The notes: generated by a model not told the origin, from the sequence alone. Positions 24,273-34,206 are shown, counted from the stretch's first letter. The stretch: 64,000 nt of DNA from Jiella endophytica (GCF_004519335.1 NZ_SOZD01000003.1:124001-188000), one strand, 5' to 3'. Numbers and translations: made by a program.

Positions 24273-25756
24273 GTCTGAGCCCCCTGTTGCGGTGCGAGTG
24301 CCATCGGCAGAGAGAGGCTGAAGGTCGCCCCCTGGTCGAGGGAAGACTCGCAGCTGATCGTTCCTCCCAATCGGTATGCCAGAGCCCGCACATGGGCAAG
24401 TCCGATGCCCTCCCCGGGCTGATCCTGCGCGCCGGAGCGGCGGAACAGGTCGAAAATGCGTTCATGGTCCTTCGGATCGATGCCGCGACCATTGTCCTCG
24501 ATTTCGACGATAACACGTCCGCCGGTCTTGCGGCCACGGATCGTGATGCGGCCCGGGCGGTCGGGTTTCAGATATTTGAGCGCGTTCTCGACGAGATTGG
24601 AGACGATCTGCTCGACGGCGAGCCGGTCGGTGACGACGGTCGGAACCGGTTCGGTCTCGACGGTCACCCCGAGTTCGTCGATCCGATGCTGCAGACTGTC
24701 GACGACCGAGACGGCAAGAGCGTTCATGTCGACCGCCTCGAGGGCCAGCACGCGCCGGCCCTCGCGCGACAGCCTGAGGATAGCGTTGATCAGCCGATCC
24801 ATCTTTTCGGTCGAGGTGCGGATGAAGCCGATCGCCTCCGGCAGGTCCTCGCGCACGGCGAACTTCGTCTCTTCCTCGACGAGATCGGGCGCGGCTTCCT
24901 CGACCCTGTCAATCAGCTCGCCGAGCGGCTTGATCGCGGCGTCGAGCTCGGCGGTGAAGCCCATGACATTGACCAGCGGCGACCGGAGGTCGTGAGAAAC
25001 GATATAGGCGAAGCGCTGGATCTCGGCATTCGCCCGCTGCAGCTCGGCAGTGCGCTCGGCGACGGCGGATTCCAGATCCTCATTGAGGCCCTGCAGCTGG
25101 ATGCCGGTGGTGGTCAGCGCCCGCAGGGTCCGCCGCGTCGCCCAGATGGTGCCGACGGCGACGAGCACGAAGAGGCAGCCGGCGACGCCGGCGACGATCG
25201 TCGAGACATAGACGCTGCGGTGCTCAGCCGCCTCCCGCGCGATCAGAAGGCGCCGCTCGGCGATGCTCATCTCGTCGGAGAGGTCGCGCAGCTGCTGGAC
25301 GACCGTGATGTCCTCCTCGTCGAGGAGGCTCTGCGCCTTGACGCCGGTGCCGCCGGCCTGCTTGTCGGCGACCGATTCCCTGAGCAGCCCAAGATAGCGG
25401 TCCGTCAGGGTGCGGAAGCGGGACAGCCGGGCGACCTGATCGGGATTGTCCGAGGTGAGTTCGGAAATCCGCTCGATCTGCACCGGGATCTGCGCCGCAG
25501 TCTTCTCGAAGGTTTCGAGGAAGCGGGGATCGTCTTCCAGGAGGAAGCCGCGCCGCGCCGCCTCGATCCGCTCGTTGAGGCGATTGAGATCGGCGACCGC
25601 CGCTTCCACCTCGATCGTGTGGGAGACCAGTTGGCCGTAGTCCTGCGAGCGCTGATACGCCCAGACCACCGCGACGGCCGCGACGCCCAGCATCAGGAAG
25701 CCGGCGGCGACGGCGAGGAAGATCGCACGGTTGGCGCGACGTTGCGAATTCTGCAT
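24269..25756 (-). CDS. CHASE3-domain sensor histidine kinase
   Basis: 495 residues. TM1 about 12-34, periplasmic CHASE3-like helical domain about 40-178 (LNRLNERIEAARRGFLLEDD), TM2 about 184-206, coiled coil 222-248 (EDLESAVAERTAELQRANAE), HisKA with His255 in FAYIVSHDLRSPL, and an HATPase with NLVENALKYLKPD, EIEDNGRGIDP and GEGIGLAHVRAL. The pairing with an Rcp-like receiver is typical of this subfamily. The CHASE3 ligand is unknown. First gene of the trio. Confidence 0.93.
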   Translation of the reverse strand: MQNSQRRANRAIFLAVAAGFLMLGVAAVAVVWAYQRSQDYGQLVSHTIEVEAAVADLNRLNERIEAARRGFLLEDDPRFLETFEKTAAQIPVQIERISELTSDNPDQVARLSRFRTLTDRYLGLLRESVADKQAGGTGVKAQSLLDEEDITVVQQLRDLSDEMSIAERRLLIAREAAEHRSVYVSTIVAGVAGCLFVLVAVGTIWATRRTLRALTTTGIQLQGLNEDLESAVAERTAELQRANAEIQRFAYIVSHDLRSPLVNVMGFTAELDAAIKPLGELIDRVEEAAPDLVEEETKFAVREDLPEAIGFIRTSTEKMDRLINAILRLSREGRRVLALEAVDMNALAVSVVDSLQHRIDELGVTVETEPVPTVVTDRLAVEQIVSNLVENALKYLKPDRPGRITIRGRKTGGRVIVEIEDNGRGIDPKDHERIFDLFRRSGAQDQPGEGIGLAHVRALAYRLGGTISCESSLDQGATFSLSLPMALAPQQGAQT

Positions 25757-25941
25757 CGGGTCGGTCGGGGCCCGTGTGAAGCGGGCGCCCGGCCCTTGTG
25801 GATCGAGGGGAGCGGCCGCGCTGATCGCTCGACTGTGTGGAAGAACGATGGGTTTGCGTTGCGAGAGGGTCTAGCCCGGCCTTTGCCGCCGCTCAAGTGC
25901 CTGCCGGCCAGGGCGCAAGGAAAGCGGTGGAGGAACGCCGG

Positions 25942-28035
25942 CTATTTGACGAAAACCTCGGCGCTCGCCGCCGCACCGGCCGCGTCGACAACCGAGATCG
26001 CCAGGAAGCCGGGCTCCTTCGGCCGGAAGCTCGACTGGCGCAAGAGCTGGCCGCGATCGACGGGCAAGCCGTCGACATACCAGGTGAAGGGCGGCCGGCC
26101 GTTCCGGACCTTCAGATAGAGCGGCGCCATGGCGTCCGGCGCGCCCGCTCCCAGCGGTCCGTCGAGGCCGGCGAGCTCGATGCGGCTTTTGTCGGGGGGA
26201 TAGACGATCTCCGGCTTCAGCCCGGCCTCGCGGCGCTCGGCCGCCCGGCCGACCCGCTTCAGCGGCGGCGGCAGGCCGGCCCCGGCCGAGGCGAGGATGC
26301 CCGGCGGCGGCCCCGGCAGGCGGGAGACCGGCCCGATCCGCGCGAAGACGTCGTGCATCACCGGCACGGCGGACTCCTGGCCGACGAGGCCGAGCACCGG
26401 TGCGCCATCCGGCCGGCCGAGCCAGACGCCGACGACATGCCGGCCGTCATAGCCGATCGTCCAGGCGTCGCGATAGCCGTAGGAGGTACCGGTCTTGTGG
26501 GCGATCTCGCCCGGCGAGCCCTTGGTGGTCGAGGTCGCGCCGGCGAGGATCGAGGTGACGTACCAGGCCGCCTGTTCGGACAGGACGCGGCGGCGCGGCT
26601 GCGGCTCGGCGGCGGCCTCGACGTGCAACGGCATCGAGACGCCGCCATTGGCGATCGCCGCATAGAGCCGCACCAGATCCTCCAGCGTCAGGCCGAGGCC
26701 GCCGAGACCGATGGCAAGCCCCGGCAGCGACCGGTCGCCGAGCTCCGGCGCCGCCCCGGCACGGCGGATCCGCTGGACGAGGCGGCTCGGCCCGACTTCG
26801 GACAGGAGCTCGACCGCCGGCAGGTTGCGCGACAGCTGCAGCGCCCTTCGCGCGGTGATGACGCCCTCGAACTCGTGGTCGAAATTCTGCGGCGTGTAGC
26901 CGGCAAAGCCGCCAGGGGAATCGTCGACGAGGCTTTCGGGATGGGCGACGCCGCGCTCGAAGGCGAGGCCGTAGATCAGCGGCTTCAGGGTCGAGCCCGG
27001 CGAGCGCTCGGCCTGGGTCAGGTCGACGAAGCCCTGGCGGGAGCGGTCGAAGAAGTCCGGCGAGCCGATTTCGGCGAGGATTTCGCCGCTGGAATAGTCG
27101 GCAACGACGATGGCGAGCGACAAGGGGCTCTTCAGCGTTTCGGCCTTCTCCCGCGCATAGGCCTCGAGCCGCTCCTGCAGGCGGCCGTCGAGGGTCAGGT
27201 TGACCGGGCTCTCGGTGGGATGGGCGGCATGCAGGCGCTCGGAGAGATGCGCCGCGAGGAGCGGCATCTGCCGGCGCGCCTGCGGCATCGGCTCGCGCAG
27301 CGCCCGGCGCATCTCCCGGGCGTCGAGAACGCCGAGTTCGGCCATGCGGGCGAGCACCCGCCCCCGCGCCGCCTCGGCCCGGGCGGGAAAGCGGTCCGGC
27401 CGATAGCGCTCCGGCGATTGCGGCAGCGCCACCAGGAGCGCCGCCTCGGCGGCGGTGAGGCGGCGCGGCTCCTTGCCGAACAGGCTGAGCGAGGCCGCCC
27501 GCACCCCTTCGACATTGCCGCCATAGGGCGCGAGCCGCAGATAGAGCGACAGGATCTCCGCCTTGTCGTAGCGGCGCTCCAGCGCGACCGCCGTCAGCAT
27601 CTGCTCGGCCTTCGCCGCAAACGAGCCGGTCGGCAGGTTGCCGAGCATGCGGGCGACCTGCATCGTCAGGGTGGAGCCGCCGGAGACGATGCGGCCGTGG
27701 CTGGCCGACTGCCAGGCGGCGCGCAGCAGCGCCCGCGCATCGATGCCGCCGTGATCGAGGAAGCGCTTGTCCTCCCAGGCGAGCAGCATCGTCAGGAAGC
27801 GCGGGTCGACGTCGCCGCCGGAGGCCGCGAGGCGCCAGCGGCCGTCGGCGACCGGAAAGGCCCTGAGGATGCGGCCGTCGCGGTCGACCACCTCGACGCC
27901 CGTCTCGGGCTCCGTCAGCGCGGCGATTCGGCGCGCGACCGCCGCCTCGAAGGCCGAATAGGACCAGAGGCCGGCAATCAGCAGGATGAGGAGGGCGGTC
28001 AGGCTCGTCTGGGCAAGCCGGCGGCGGGGCGACAT
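25942..28035 (-). CDS. pbpC: Penicillin-binding protein 1C
   Basis: 697 residues. TM anchor 9-28; GT51 transglycosylase with Glu88 in AWEDKRFLDHGGID and GGSTLTMQVARML; transpeptidase with Ser348 in RSPGSTLKPL, SRN at 402-404 and KTGTS at 514; C-terminal BiPBP_C beta domain (LAGLDGPLGAG...RPPFTWYVDGLPVD). Bifunctional periplasmic peptidoglycan synthase. It belongs with the alpha-2-macroglobulin gene upstream on the same strand, a classic bacterial pairing, although 690 bp of repeats separate them here. Confidence 0.96.
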   Translation of the reverse strand: MSPRRRLAQTSLTALLILLIAGLWSYSAFEAAVARRIAALTEPETGVEVVDRDGRILRAFPVADGRWRLAASGGDVDPRFLTMLLAWEDKRFLDHGGIDARALLRAAWQSASHGRIVSGGSTLTMQVARMLGNLPTGSFAAKAEQMLTAVALERRYDKAEILSLYLRLAPYGGNVEGVRAASLSLFGKEPRRLTAAEAALLVALPQSPERYRPDRFPARAEAARGRVLARMAELGVLDAREMRRALREPMPQARRQMPLLAAHLSERLHAAHPTESPVNLTLDGRLQERLEAYAREKAETLKSPLSLAIVVADYSSGEILAEIGSPDFFDRSRQGFVDLTQAERSPGSTLKPLIYGLAFERGVAHPESLVDDSPGGFAGYTPQNFDHEFEGVITARRALQLSRNLPAVELLSEVGPSRLVQRIRRAGAAPELGDRSLPGLAIGLGGLGLTLEDLVRLYAAIANGGVSMPLHVEAAAEPQPRRRVLSEQAAWYVTSILAGATSTTKGSPGEIAHKTGTSYGYRDAWTIGYDGRHVVGVWLGRPDGAPVLGLVGQESAVPVMHDVFARIGPVSRLPGPPPGILASAGAGLPPPLKRVGRAAERREAGLKPEIVYPPDKSRIELAGLDGPLGAGAPDAMAPLYLKVRNGRPPFTWYVDGLPVDRGQLLRQSSFRPKEPGFLAISVVDAAGAAASAEVFVK

Positions 28036-28196
28036 GTCAGGCGGGCCTCGCAGGTGGGTCGGTCGGCCTTTGGTGTGGATGGTTTGCGGCGCCGTGGCCA
28101 GTCGGGCCGCGGCGAGCGACGTGGTTCGCCCCGTCGATCAGACCCTGCCTCGGAACCCGTATCAGTGTTGACGCGGGGCAGAGGGATCCGCGGTGT

Positions 28197-28245
28197 ACCC
28201 CCCTCTGTCGGCTTCGCCGACATCTCCCCCTTAAGGGGGGAGATC
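28197..28245 (+). repeat. Solo palindromic repeat end (long inner-stem variant)
   Basis: ACCCCCCTCTGTCGGC then TTCGCCGACATCTCCCCCT and a GGGGGGAGATC end. The inner stem is TGTCGGC/GCCGACA instead of TGTCC/GGACA, with base pairing preserved. Same family as 6914, 28317 and 46369. Confidence 0.8.
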
Positions 28246-28316
28246 GGCGGGAGCTGGTTTCGATGACGGGCGGAACCGGTATCAGTGTTGACGTGGGGGT
28301 CGTGGTGGCGCCGTGC

Positions 28317-28518
28317 ACCCCCCTCTGCCCTGCCGGGCATCTCCCCCTCAAGGGGGGAGATCGGTGGGAGCCGGTTTCGATGACGGGCGGATTGGTTGTC
28401 AGCGCCTTCGTTGTCATGAAGAGCGCCTTGGTTTTCGAGAGCGTAGTCGGGCGGTGAGCTCGATGAAGGCCCGATCTCCCCCCTTGAGGGGGAGATGCCC
28501 GGCAGGGCAGAGGGGGGT
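28317..28518. mobile_element. 202-bp composite palindromic element, 46-bp terminal inverted repeats
   Basis: Arms 28317-28362 (ACCCCCCTCTGCCCTGCCGG...) and 28473-28518 are exact reverse complements around a 110-bp centre. Inner stem TGCCC/GGGCA. The centre is unrelated to the centres of the elements at 6914 and 46369 as far as I can see. It has no coding capacity. Confidence 0.85.
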
Positions 28519-28556
28519 GTGCCGCAGAAGCCCCTCGCCCTTCGAGGCTCGCCGTC

Positions 28557-28661
28557 GCTGCGCTCGGCTCACACCTCAGGATGAGGGGGCTTCCGTTCAC
28601 CGACGCGGCGACCGTGGACGCGTCTGCTGCGCTCGGCTCACACCTCAGGATGAGGGGGCTT
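28557..28661. repeat. Direct repeat GCTGCGCTCGGCTCACACCT
   Basis: A 36-bp sequence beginning GCTGCGCTCGGCTCACACCT and ending GATGAGGGGGCTT occurs at 28557-28592 and 28626-28661. The motif resembles an interspersed repeat seen across rhizobial genomes, from general knowledge. Non-coding. Confidence 0.75.
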
Positions 28662-28725
28662 TTGCCAACTGCGGCAACGGCCGCCAGCGTCGCGCTCGCA
28701 GCGCCCGCCGCAGGGCTGCCCTGCC

Positions 28726-31700
28726 TCACTGCAGCGGACCGATCACCGTGACGCGGCCGGCGTCGGTGCGGCCGCGGCGGGACGGATCGTACATGTTCTC
28801 GACGCTCGCCGCCGGATGGGCGAAGTCCCCCGGCGCGACGGCCCGGACGATATAGGCAAAGCGCCGGGTCGAGGCGTCGTTGAGGCCCTGGTCGAAGGCG
28901 GCGAGGAAACGGTCGGAGCGGAACTCCGTATGCGCCGCCTGGCCGGTCAGCGACAGCCAGTCGAGCGCCGCGACGTCGCCGGAGCGAAGGATCGCCGGAT
29001 TGTCGATCGCAAAGCCCGCCGGCAGCGGATCGTCCAGCATCAGCCGGGCCGGGCCGCGATCGACCGGCGTCACCTCGTCGACCACCACCAGCCGATCGCC
29101 CTGGCCGATCTTCGCCGGGTCGGCCGGCTTGCCCTCCAGCGTGTAGTAGCTGCGCGCGACGGCATAGCCTTCGCTGGAAGCCGGCGGCGCAACCTCGGGA
29201 ACGCCGCGGATCGTCACCTCCGCCCCGACGGGCGCCGCCGCGCGGTTGGCGATGTCGATGCCGGCCGCAAGGTCGGCCTCGTCGAGCGAGGCCGAATAGG
29301 GACCGTCGATGTTTTTGCCGGCGACGGTCAGCTTCGGCGGATTGCGGCCGAGCAGCGCATGGGCGGCGAGCAGCGACCAGGCGTCTTCCTGGGTGGAGGT
29401 GTAGCGCTGGTTCTGGCGGGCGGCATTGACCTTCTCGACCAGCCCCTCGAAGGAGACCCCGTCGACCGCCGTCTCGAGACCGAGGGTCAGCACCGCCGCG
29501 TCGTCGCGCAGCGCCGTGCCGTAGTCGGAGCGCCCGGCATTCGACTGCGGCTCCATCGACGCGTCGATCGCCGCGCGGAACACCGTCTCGGCCCGCGAGC
29601 GGTCGCCATAGAGCGCCAGCGCGGCCGCCATCTGCGCCTTGGACAGCGCGGTCGGCAGGCTGGCGAGTTCGTTGTCGACATAATAGCGCAGGTCGCCGAT
29701 CGCGGCCCGGCCGTTGCGGGCAAGGACGTAATAGGCATAGGCGACCGGCCGCCAGTCCGGCTTCTCCGGCAGATAGGCAAGACTGTTCCTGAGATTGTCG
29801 ACGGCCAGCGTGAAGCCCTCGTCCGGCACCTCGTAGCCGGCCTCGCGCGCCCGGGTGAGGAAGTCGGTGACATAGGCGTCGAGCCAGAGATCGCCGTAGT
29901 CCGGCTGCCAGAGGCCAAAGGAGCCGTTGGAGGCCTGGTTGGCGAGGACGCCGGAAATCGCCTCGTTCACCCGCTTCTTCACGTCCTCGCCACCGCCGAG
30001 CCCGGCCGAGAGGATGGTCTGGTCGAGATAGACCAGCGGCATCGCCCGGCTCGTCAGCTGCTCGGTGCAGCCATAGGGATAGCGGTCGAGGGCGCGCACC
30101 ACGCCGGCGACATCGAACTCCGCCGCGCCGGTAATCGAGACGGTCGCGGACGCCGTCCCCTCGACATAGCCGGCGAAAAGCTGCGGATCGAGGCCGAGCT
30201 TGCCGCCATTGGCGGCGATGGTGAGCCGCGTCTTGGCGACATCCTTCGGCGCGTTGGAGCGCACCGGCAGGACGACGGTCTTCCTCAGCGTTTCGCCGGA
30301 AGGCGCCGCGAGCGCCACCTCGATGGTCGCATCGCCCACCGCCTCGCCGGTGACCGGGATCAGCACCCGCTCGCGGCCGTTTTTGGCAAGGGTCAGCTTC
30401 GTCTCGGCATCACTCCCGAGCGAGACGATGGTGCCGCCCCCCTTGAGCGACAGCGTCGCCTCGCCGGCAGGGCCCTCGACATGGGTGACGTCGACGGCGA
30501 GGCGCGAGGTGTCGCCCGGCGAAAGGAAGGCCGGCCGCGAGACGGCGATGACGATCGGGTCGCGCACGATCATCTCGCGGTCCGCCTCGCCGACCGCCGA
30601 TTTCGACCAGGCGATGGCCATGAGTTTCAGCGTGCCGTTGAAGTCCGGGATATCCAGCGCGACGGTCGCCTTGCCGTCCGCGCCGACCGCGACGGGGCCG
30701 GAATAGAGCGAGACGAGCTGATCCATCGGCGGCGGGCTGTCGAAGCTCGCCCCGGCATCGCCGCCCGAACGCACCGTGCCGGGAGCGCCGGCCATGCGGT
30801 CGATCAGCCGGGAATAAAGGTCGCGGATCTCGACGCCGAGCCGCCGCTGGCCGAAATAGTAGCCTTTCGGCGAAGGCGGCTTGAAGCCGGTGACGTTGAG
30901 AATGCCGACATCGACGGCGGCGAGCGTCACATAGGCGGTCTCGCCCGCAGCAACGCCGCCGATGGCAAGGCCGATCTCCTGGGTCCGGCGCGGCTCGATC
31001 TTTTCCGGCGCATCGATGGAGACCTCCAGCGCGCGATCGCCGGGCTCGACGCTGACATGGGCGATGCCGATCGCCCGGCCGGGCATGCGCTTGGCGCCAA
31101 GGTCCATCGGCCGGTAGACGACGGCCGCGACATAGGCGCCGGGCCCCCAGTCGCGGGTGACCTTCAGATCGACGCTGCCGCCGTCGGCAGGGATCTCGGC
31201 GGTGGTGCGGTCGATGATCCGCTCGTCCATGACGAAGATCTCGGCCTTGCCGGCAAAGCGCGGCTCGATCCGCACCTTCGCCGTGTCGCCGACCTTGTAG
31301 GAAGGCTTGTCGAGGGAGACCTGGGCGACATCCGGCGTCTCCAGCGAGGCCGCCGAGACATACCAGCCGGCGTCGAAGGAGACGCTGGCGGGCACGGCAG
31401 CGCCGGCCGGATCGACGACGGAGAGTTCGTATTCGCCCCATTCGACCGGCATCGACAGGCTCGCGGGCTTGTCCGCCGAGACCTCGAGCGTGCCGCTGGC
31501 GACCCGGGTCGAGGTCTTCACCGGCTCGTAGTTCCAGGAGCCGGAACTCGAATACCACTGGAAATCGACGCGGACCTTCTTCAGCTCCCATTTCAGGCCG
31601 GCCGCTGCGATCGCCTCGCCCGACGGGCCGACGGCGAGGATGTCGAAGCTTGCCTCAGACCCTTCTGGCACCGAGCCGTCGAAGCCGGGCTTGATCCCGA

Positions 31701-34206
31701 TACGCGGGCTCGTCGCCGCCACCGGCAACGCCTTCGTCCGCTCGACCGGGCTGCCGGCGGCGTCGATCACCCGGAGCTGCAGTTCGGCCGAAAGCGGCCT
31801 CGTGGTCGCCGGCGGCTCGAAGGCCGCCATGGTCAGTTCCGCCTTGCCGTCCTCGTCGGTGCGCACCGCGTCGAAGGACTGGCGGGTATCGGTCACCTCG
31901 TCGCTCGAAAGGCCGAAGGAATAGCCCGGCCAGGCCGCGATGGCAGCCGAGGTGCTGAGGACTGCCTCGCCATTCACCTCGAGATCGCCGGCCGGCGCGC
32001 CGAAGAGATAGCGGGCATCGACGGAAACGCTGGGCGGCGACGCGGGATCGAGGCTTTCGGCGTCCGTCGCGATGTCGAAATCGATCTTCTGCGGCTCGAA
32101 GTCTGCGACCAGCACGCTGGTCTCGGCGAGCGCCGGCTGCTTCGGATCGGTGTGGAGCGCCACCTTCCAGACGCCGCGCATCGCGCCCTCGGGCACATCC
32201 AGCTGAAAGGCATAGCCGCCGGCGGCAAAGTCCGACACCGACTGGCGCTGATATTCGACGCCGTCCGGCCGCTTGACGATCTCGGTCAGCGACAGGCCGG
32301 GCATGGCAGCGCCCGCGCCATCGCGGGCGAGCGCGTTGAAATGCACCGTGTCGCCGGCCCGGTAGATGCCGCGATCGGCGGTCAGATAGACGTCGATCGG
32401 CCCGGCCGGTGCACGGCCGCCGACGCCGCGATCGGTGAGGTCGAAGGGCGAATCCCCGACATTGAGGAAGACGAAGTCGCTGCCCTTGCGGGCGACGATC
32501 AGCGCCGGGCGGTCGCCGCCGGTGCCGCGCATCAGCCCGGCGGAAAGTCTCAGATGGCCGGCCGCGTCGCTCGAGCCCTGGCCGAGGACCTGGTTGTTGG
32601 CGGCGACGAGATCGACCGAGACGCCGGACAACGGCTCGGCGCTGCCGAGCGAGCGGGTGACCACGTGAAAGCCGTCGGCGGCCGAGAAGGTGGTGAGGCC
32701 GATATCGGAGACGACGAACCACTGGGTCGCCAGCTGGTCCTGATATTGCGGGCCGTTCTTCGCCTTGGCCGAGAGGACGTAGACCCCCGGCTGCATGTCG
32801 GGCACCATCTCGGCGACGGGGATCGCCGTCGTCACTTCGGCATTGACCTCCCGCTGGACCGAAACCGTGCCGGTCCAGACGTCCTCGCCCGTCTCGCCGG
32901 TGATCTGGTCGACCTGCCACTGGGACAGCGACTTCAGGAAGCCACCCTCGGACAGCGCGCCGGCAAGGCCGCGCTCGCCGATCCGCTGAACCTTCGCCTC
33001 GACCGTATCGGCATTGACGGTGACGACCGGCACCGTGGCGTTGCCGCCGGCGGGAAGCACATAGGCGTTGGTGGCAAAGCGCACCGACGGATCGCGGTCG
33101 CGGACATAGACGGAGACGTCGGCCTGTTTCGCCAGCTTCTCGCCGTCGATGGCGGCGATGCCGGCGCGCGCGACGATACGGTAGCGCTCGCCGTGCTTCA
33201 CGCCGTCGATGCAGATCTGCGAGCCCTCCGCCGAAACCGGCAAAGTGTCGCCGCCCTCGACGCTGACATAGTCGCCGGGATTGTCGGAGGTGGTGAGCGC
33301 GCGCGACAGCTGGTCGGAAAAGGTCAGGCAGATGCGCGGATTGGCGGCGTTGTTGTCGACGGTGTTGCCGGTGATGCGGAAGCCGTGGGTGGCGACGGCG
33401 GTCTCCAGCCGCGTCGCGACTTCGGGATCGTCCTTGGCGGCGATGCTGCGCCGATAGGCGCGGATCGCCAGCTTCCAGTTCTCCTCGGCCTCGTAGCTGC
33501 CGGCAATCGCCGCCAGCGCCCTGGCCTTTTCCGCATCGCTGGCGGCGGTGAGAAAAGCGCCGATGGCGGCGTCCTTGCGCAGGCGGGCATTCTCGCGCTG
33601 CTCGGAATATTCGCTCGGCTGGAAGGCCAGCGCCGCATCGGCGAGCCCCTGCCAGGCGGCCTGATCGAGCGGCTGGCGCTTCAGCACCTCCTGCCAGAGG
33701 CGGATCGCGTCTGGAAAGGTCAGCGCCGATGCGGCCTGGCCGGCGAGCGCCTCGAGGCTCGTCGAAGCGAGGTCCTTGTCGCGCTCGGCGCCGGCCAGCT
33801 TCAGGCGGAGGCGACCCGCCGCCTCGACGCTCGATGCGGGCAGGAAATCGAGCTCCTTCGCCCGTTCGATGAGGCTCGCCTCGTCGACCGGCGGCGGCGC
33901 GACGATCTCGCCGGAAACGGCGCCCGCCACCCTGCGCAGTTCGCCGACGCCGTCCTTCAGGAAGCACCAGCGGGTGCGCTCGTTGAGGGTGAAAGCCTTG
34001 CAGCGATCGTCGCCCTTGCAGGCGGCGGTGCAGGCATCGAGGTCGACGTCTTTGAGGATGTCGTAGTCGCGGCCGAAATAGTCGGCATTGCGGGTGATGA
34101 CGACGCTGGTCTCGCCGCTCGCCTGCGCCATCGCCGCCGAGGAGGAGACGGCGAGCGCGCAGAAAATCGCCAGAGCCTTCAGACCAAACCTGCCGAACCT
34201 GCCCAT
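28726..34206 (-). CDS. Thioester-type bacterial alpha-2-macroglobulin with N-terminal PAN-like domain
   Basis: 1826 residues. Signal peptide to about 27 (AMAQ). PAN/Apple-like domain about 38-100 (DYFGRDYDILKDVDLDACTA, CKGDDRCKAFTLNERTRWC). Tetratricopeptide-like helices then macroglobulin beta domains follow, and the thioester signature YPYGCTEQL at Cys1380-Gln1383, with the helical complement-like domain after it (SFGLWQPDYGDLWLDAYVTD). It is a periplasmic protease trap that should covalently capture attacking proteases. Genetically tied to pbpC: wall repair and protease defence. The ATG at 34206 (MGRFGRFGLKALAIF) is chosen for the signal peptide. Unlike many relatives I see no lipobox Cys, so it is probably soluble. 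Confidence 0.93.
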   Translation of the reverse strand: MGRFGRFGLKALAIFCALAVSSSAAMAQASGETSVVITRNADYFGRDYDILKDVDLDACTAACKGDDRCKAFTLNERTRWCFLKDGVGELRRVAGAVSGEIVAPPPVDEASLIERAKELDFLPASSVEAAGRLRLKLAGAERDKDLASTSLEALAGQAASALTFPDAIRLWQEVLKRQPLDQAAWQGLADAALAFQPSEYSEQRENARLRKDAAIGAFLTAASDAEKARALAAIAGSYEAEENWKLAIRAYRRSIAAKDDPEVATRLETAVATHGFRITGNTVDNNAANPRICLTFSDQLSRALTTSDNPGDYVSVEGGDTLPVSAEGSQICIDGVKHGERYRIVARAGIAAIDGEKLAKQADVSVYVRDRDPSVRFATNAYVLPAGGNATVPVVTVNADTVEAKVQRIGERGLAGALSEGGFLKSLSQWQVDQITGETGEDVWTGTVSVQREVNAEVTTAIPVAEMVPDMQPGVYVLSAKAKNGPQYQDQLATQWFVVSDIGLTTFSAADGFHVVTRSLGSAEPLSGVSVDLVAANNQVLGQGSSDAAGHLRLSAGLMRGTGGDRPALIVARKGSDFVFLNVGDSPFDLTDRGVGGRAPAGPIDVYLTADRGIYRAGDTVHFNALARDGAGAAMPGLSLTEIVKRPDGVEYQRQSVSDFAAGGYAFQLDVPEGAMRGVWKVALHTDPKQPALAETSVLVADFEPQKIDFDIATDAESLDPASPPSVSVDARYLFGAPAGDLEVNGEAVLSTSAAIAAWPGYSFGLSSDEVTDTRQSFDAVRTDEDGKAELTMAAFEPPATTRPLSAELQLRVIDAAGSPVERTKALPVAATSPRIGIKPGFDGSVPEGSEASFDILAVGPSGEAIAAAGLKWELKKVRVDFQWYSSSGSWNYEPVKTSTRVASGTLEVSADKPASLSMPVEWGEYELSVVDPAGAAVPASVSFDAGWYVSAASLETPDVAQVSLDKPSYKVGDTAKVRIEPRFAGKAEIFVMDERIIDRTTAEIPADGGSVDLKVTRDWGPGAYVAAVVYRPMDLGAKRMPGRAIGIAHVSVEPGDRALEVSIDAPEKIEPRRTQEIGLAIGGVAAGETAYVTLAAVDVGILNVTGFKPPSPKGYYFGQRRLGVEIRDLYSRLIDRMAGAPGTVRSGGDAGASFDSPPPMDQLVSLYSGPVAVGADGKATVALDIPDFNGTLKLMAIAWSKSAVGEADREMIVRDPIVIAVSRPAFLSPGDTSRLAVDVTHVEGPAGEATLSLKGGGTIVSLGSDAETKLTLAKNGRERVLIPVTGEAVGDATIEVALAAPSGETLRKTVVLPVRSNAPKDVAKTRLTIAANGGKLGLDPQLFAGYVEGTASATVSITGAAEFDVAGVVRALDRYPYGCTEQLTSRAMPLVYLDQTILSAGLGGGEDVKKRVNEAISGVLANQASNGSFGLWQPDYGDLWLDAYVTDFLTRAREAGYEVPDEGFTLAVDNLRNSLAYLPEKPDWRPVAYAYYVLARNGRAAIGDLRYYVDNELASLPTALSKAQMAAALALYGDRSRAETVFRAAIDASMEPQSNAGRSDYGTALRDDAAVLTLGLETAVDGVSFEGLVEKVNAARQNQRYTSTQEDAWSLLAAHALLGRNPPKLTVAGKNIDGPYSASLDEADLAAGIDIANRAAAPVGAEVTIRGVPEVAPPASSEGYAVARSYYTLEGKPADPAKIGQGDRLVVVDEVTPVDRGPARLMLDDPLPAGFAIDNPAILRSGDVAALDWLSLTGQAAHTEFRSDRFLAAFDQGLNDASTRRFAYIVRAVAPGDFAHPAASVENMYDPSRRGRTDAGRVTVIGPLQ

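Larger units (their letters stand above)
28036..28725. other. 690-bp repeat-filled spacer between pbpC and the macroglobulin gene
   Basis: No gene supported. Contents: a CGGAACC(C/G)GTATCAGTGTTGACG direct repeat (about 28151-28175 and 28271-28295), a solo palindromic end at 28197-28245, a composite element at 28317-28518, a TCGATGACGGGCGGA repeat at 28259 and 28377, and a 36-bp direct repeat at 28557-28661. Several rounds of insertion and duplication are implied. Confidence 0.8.
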
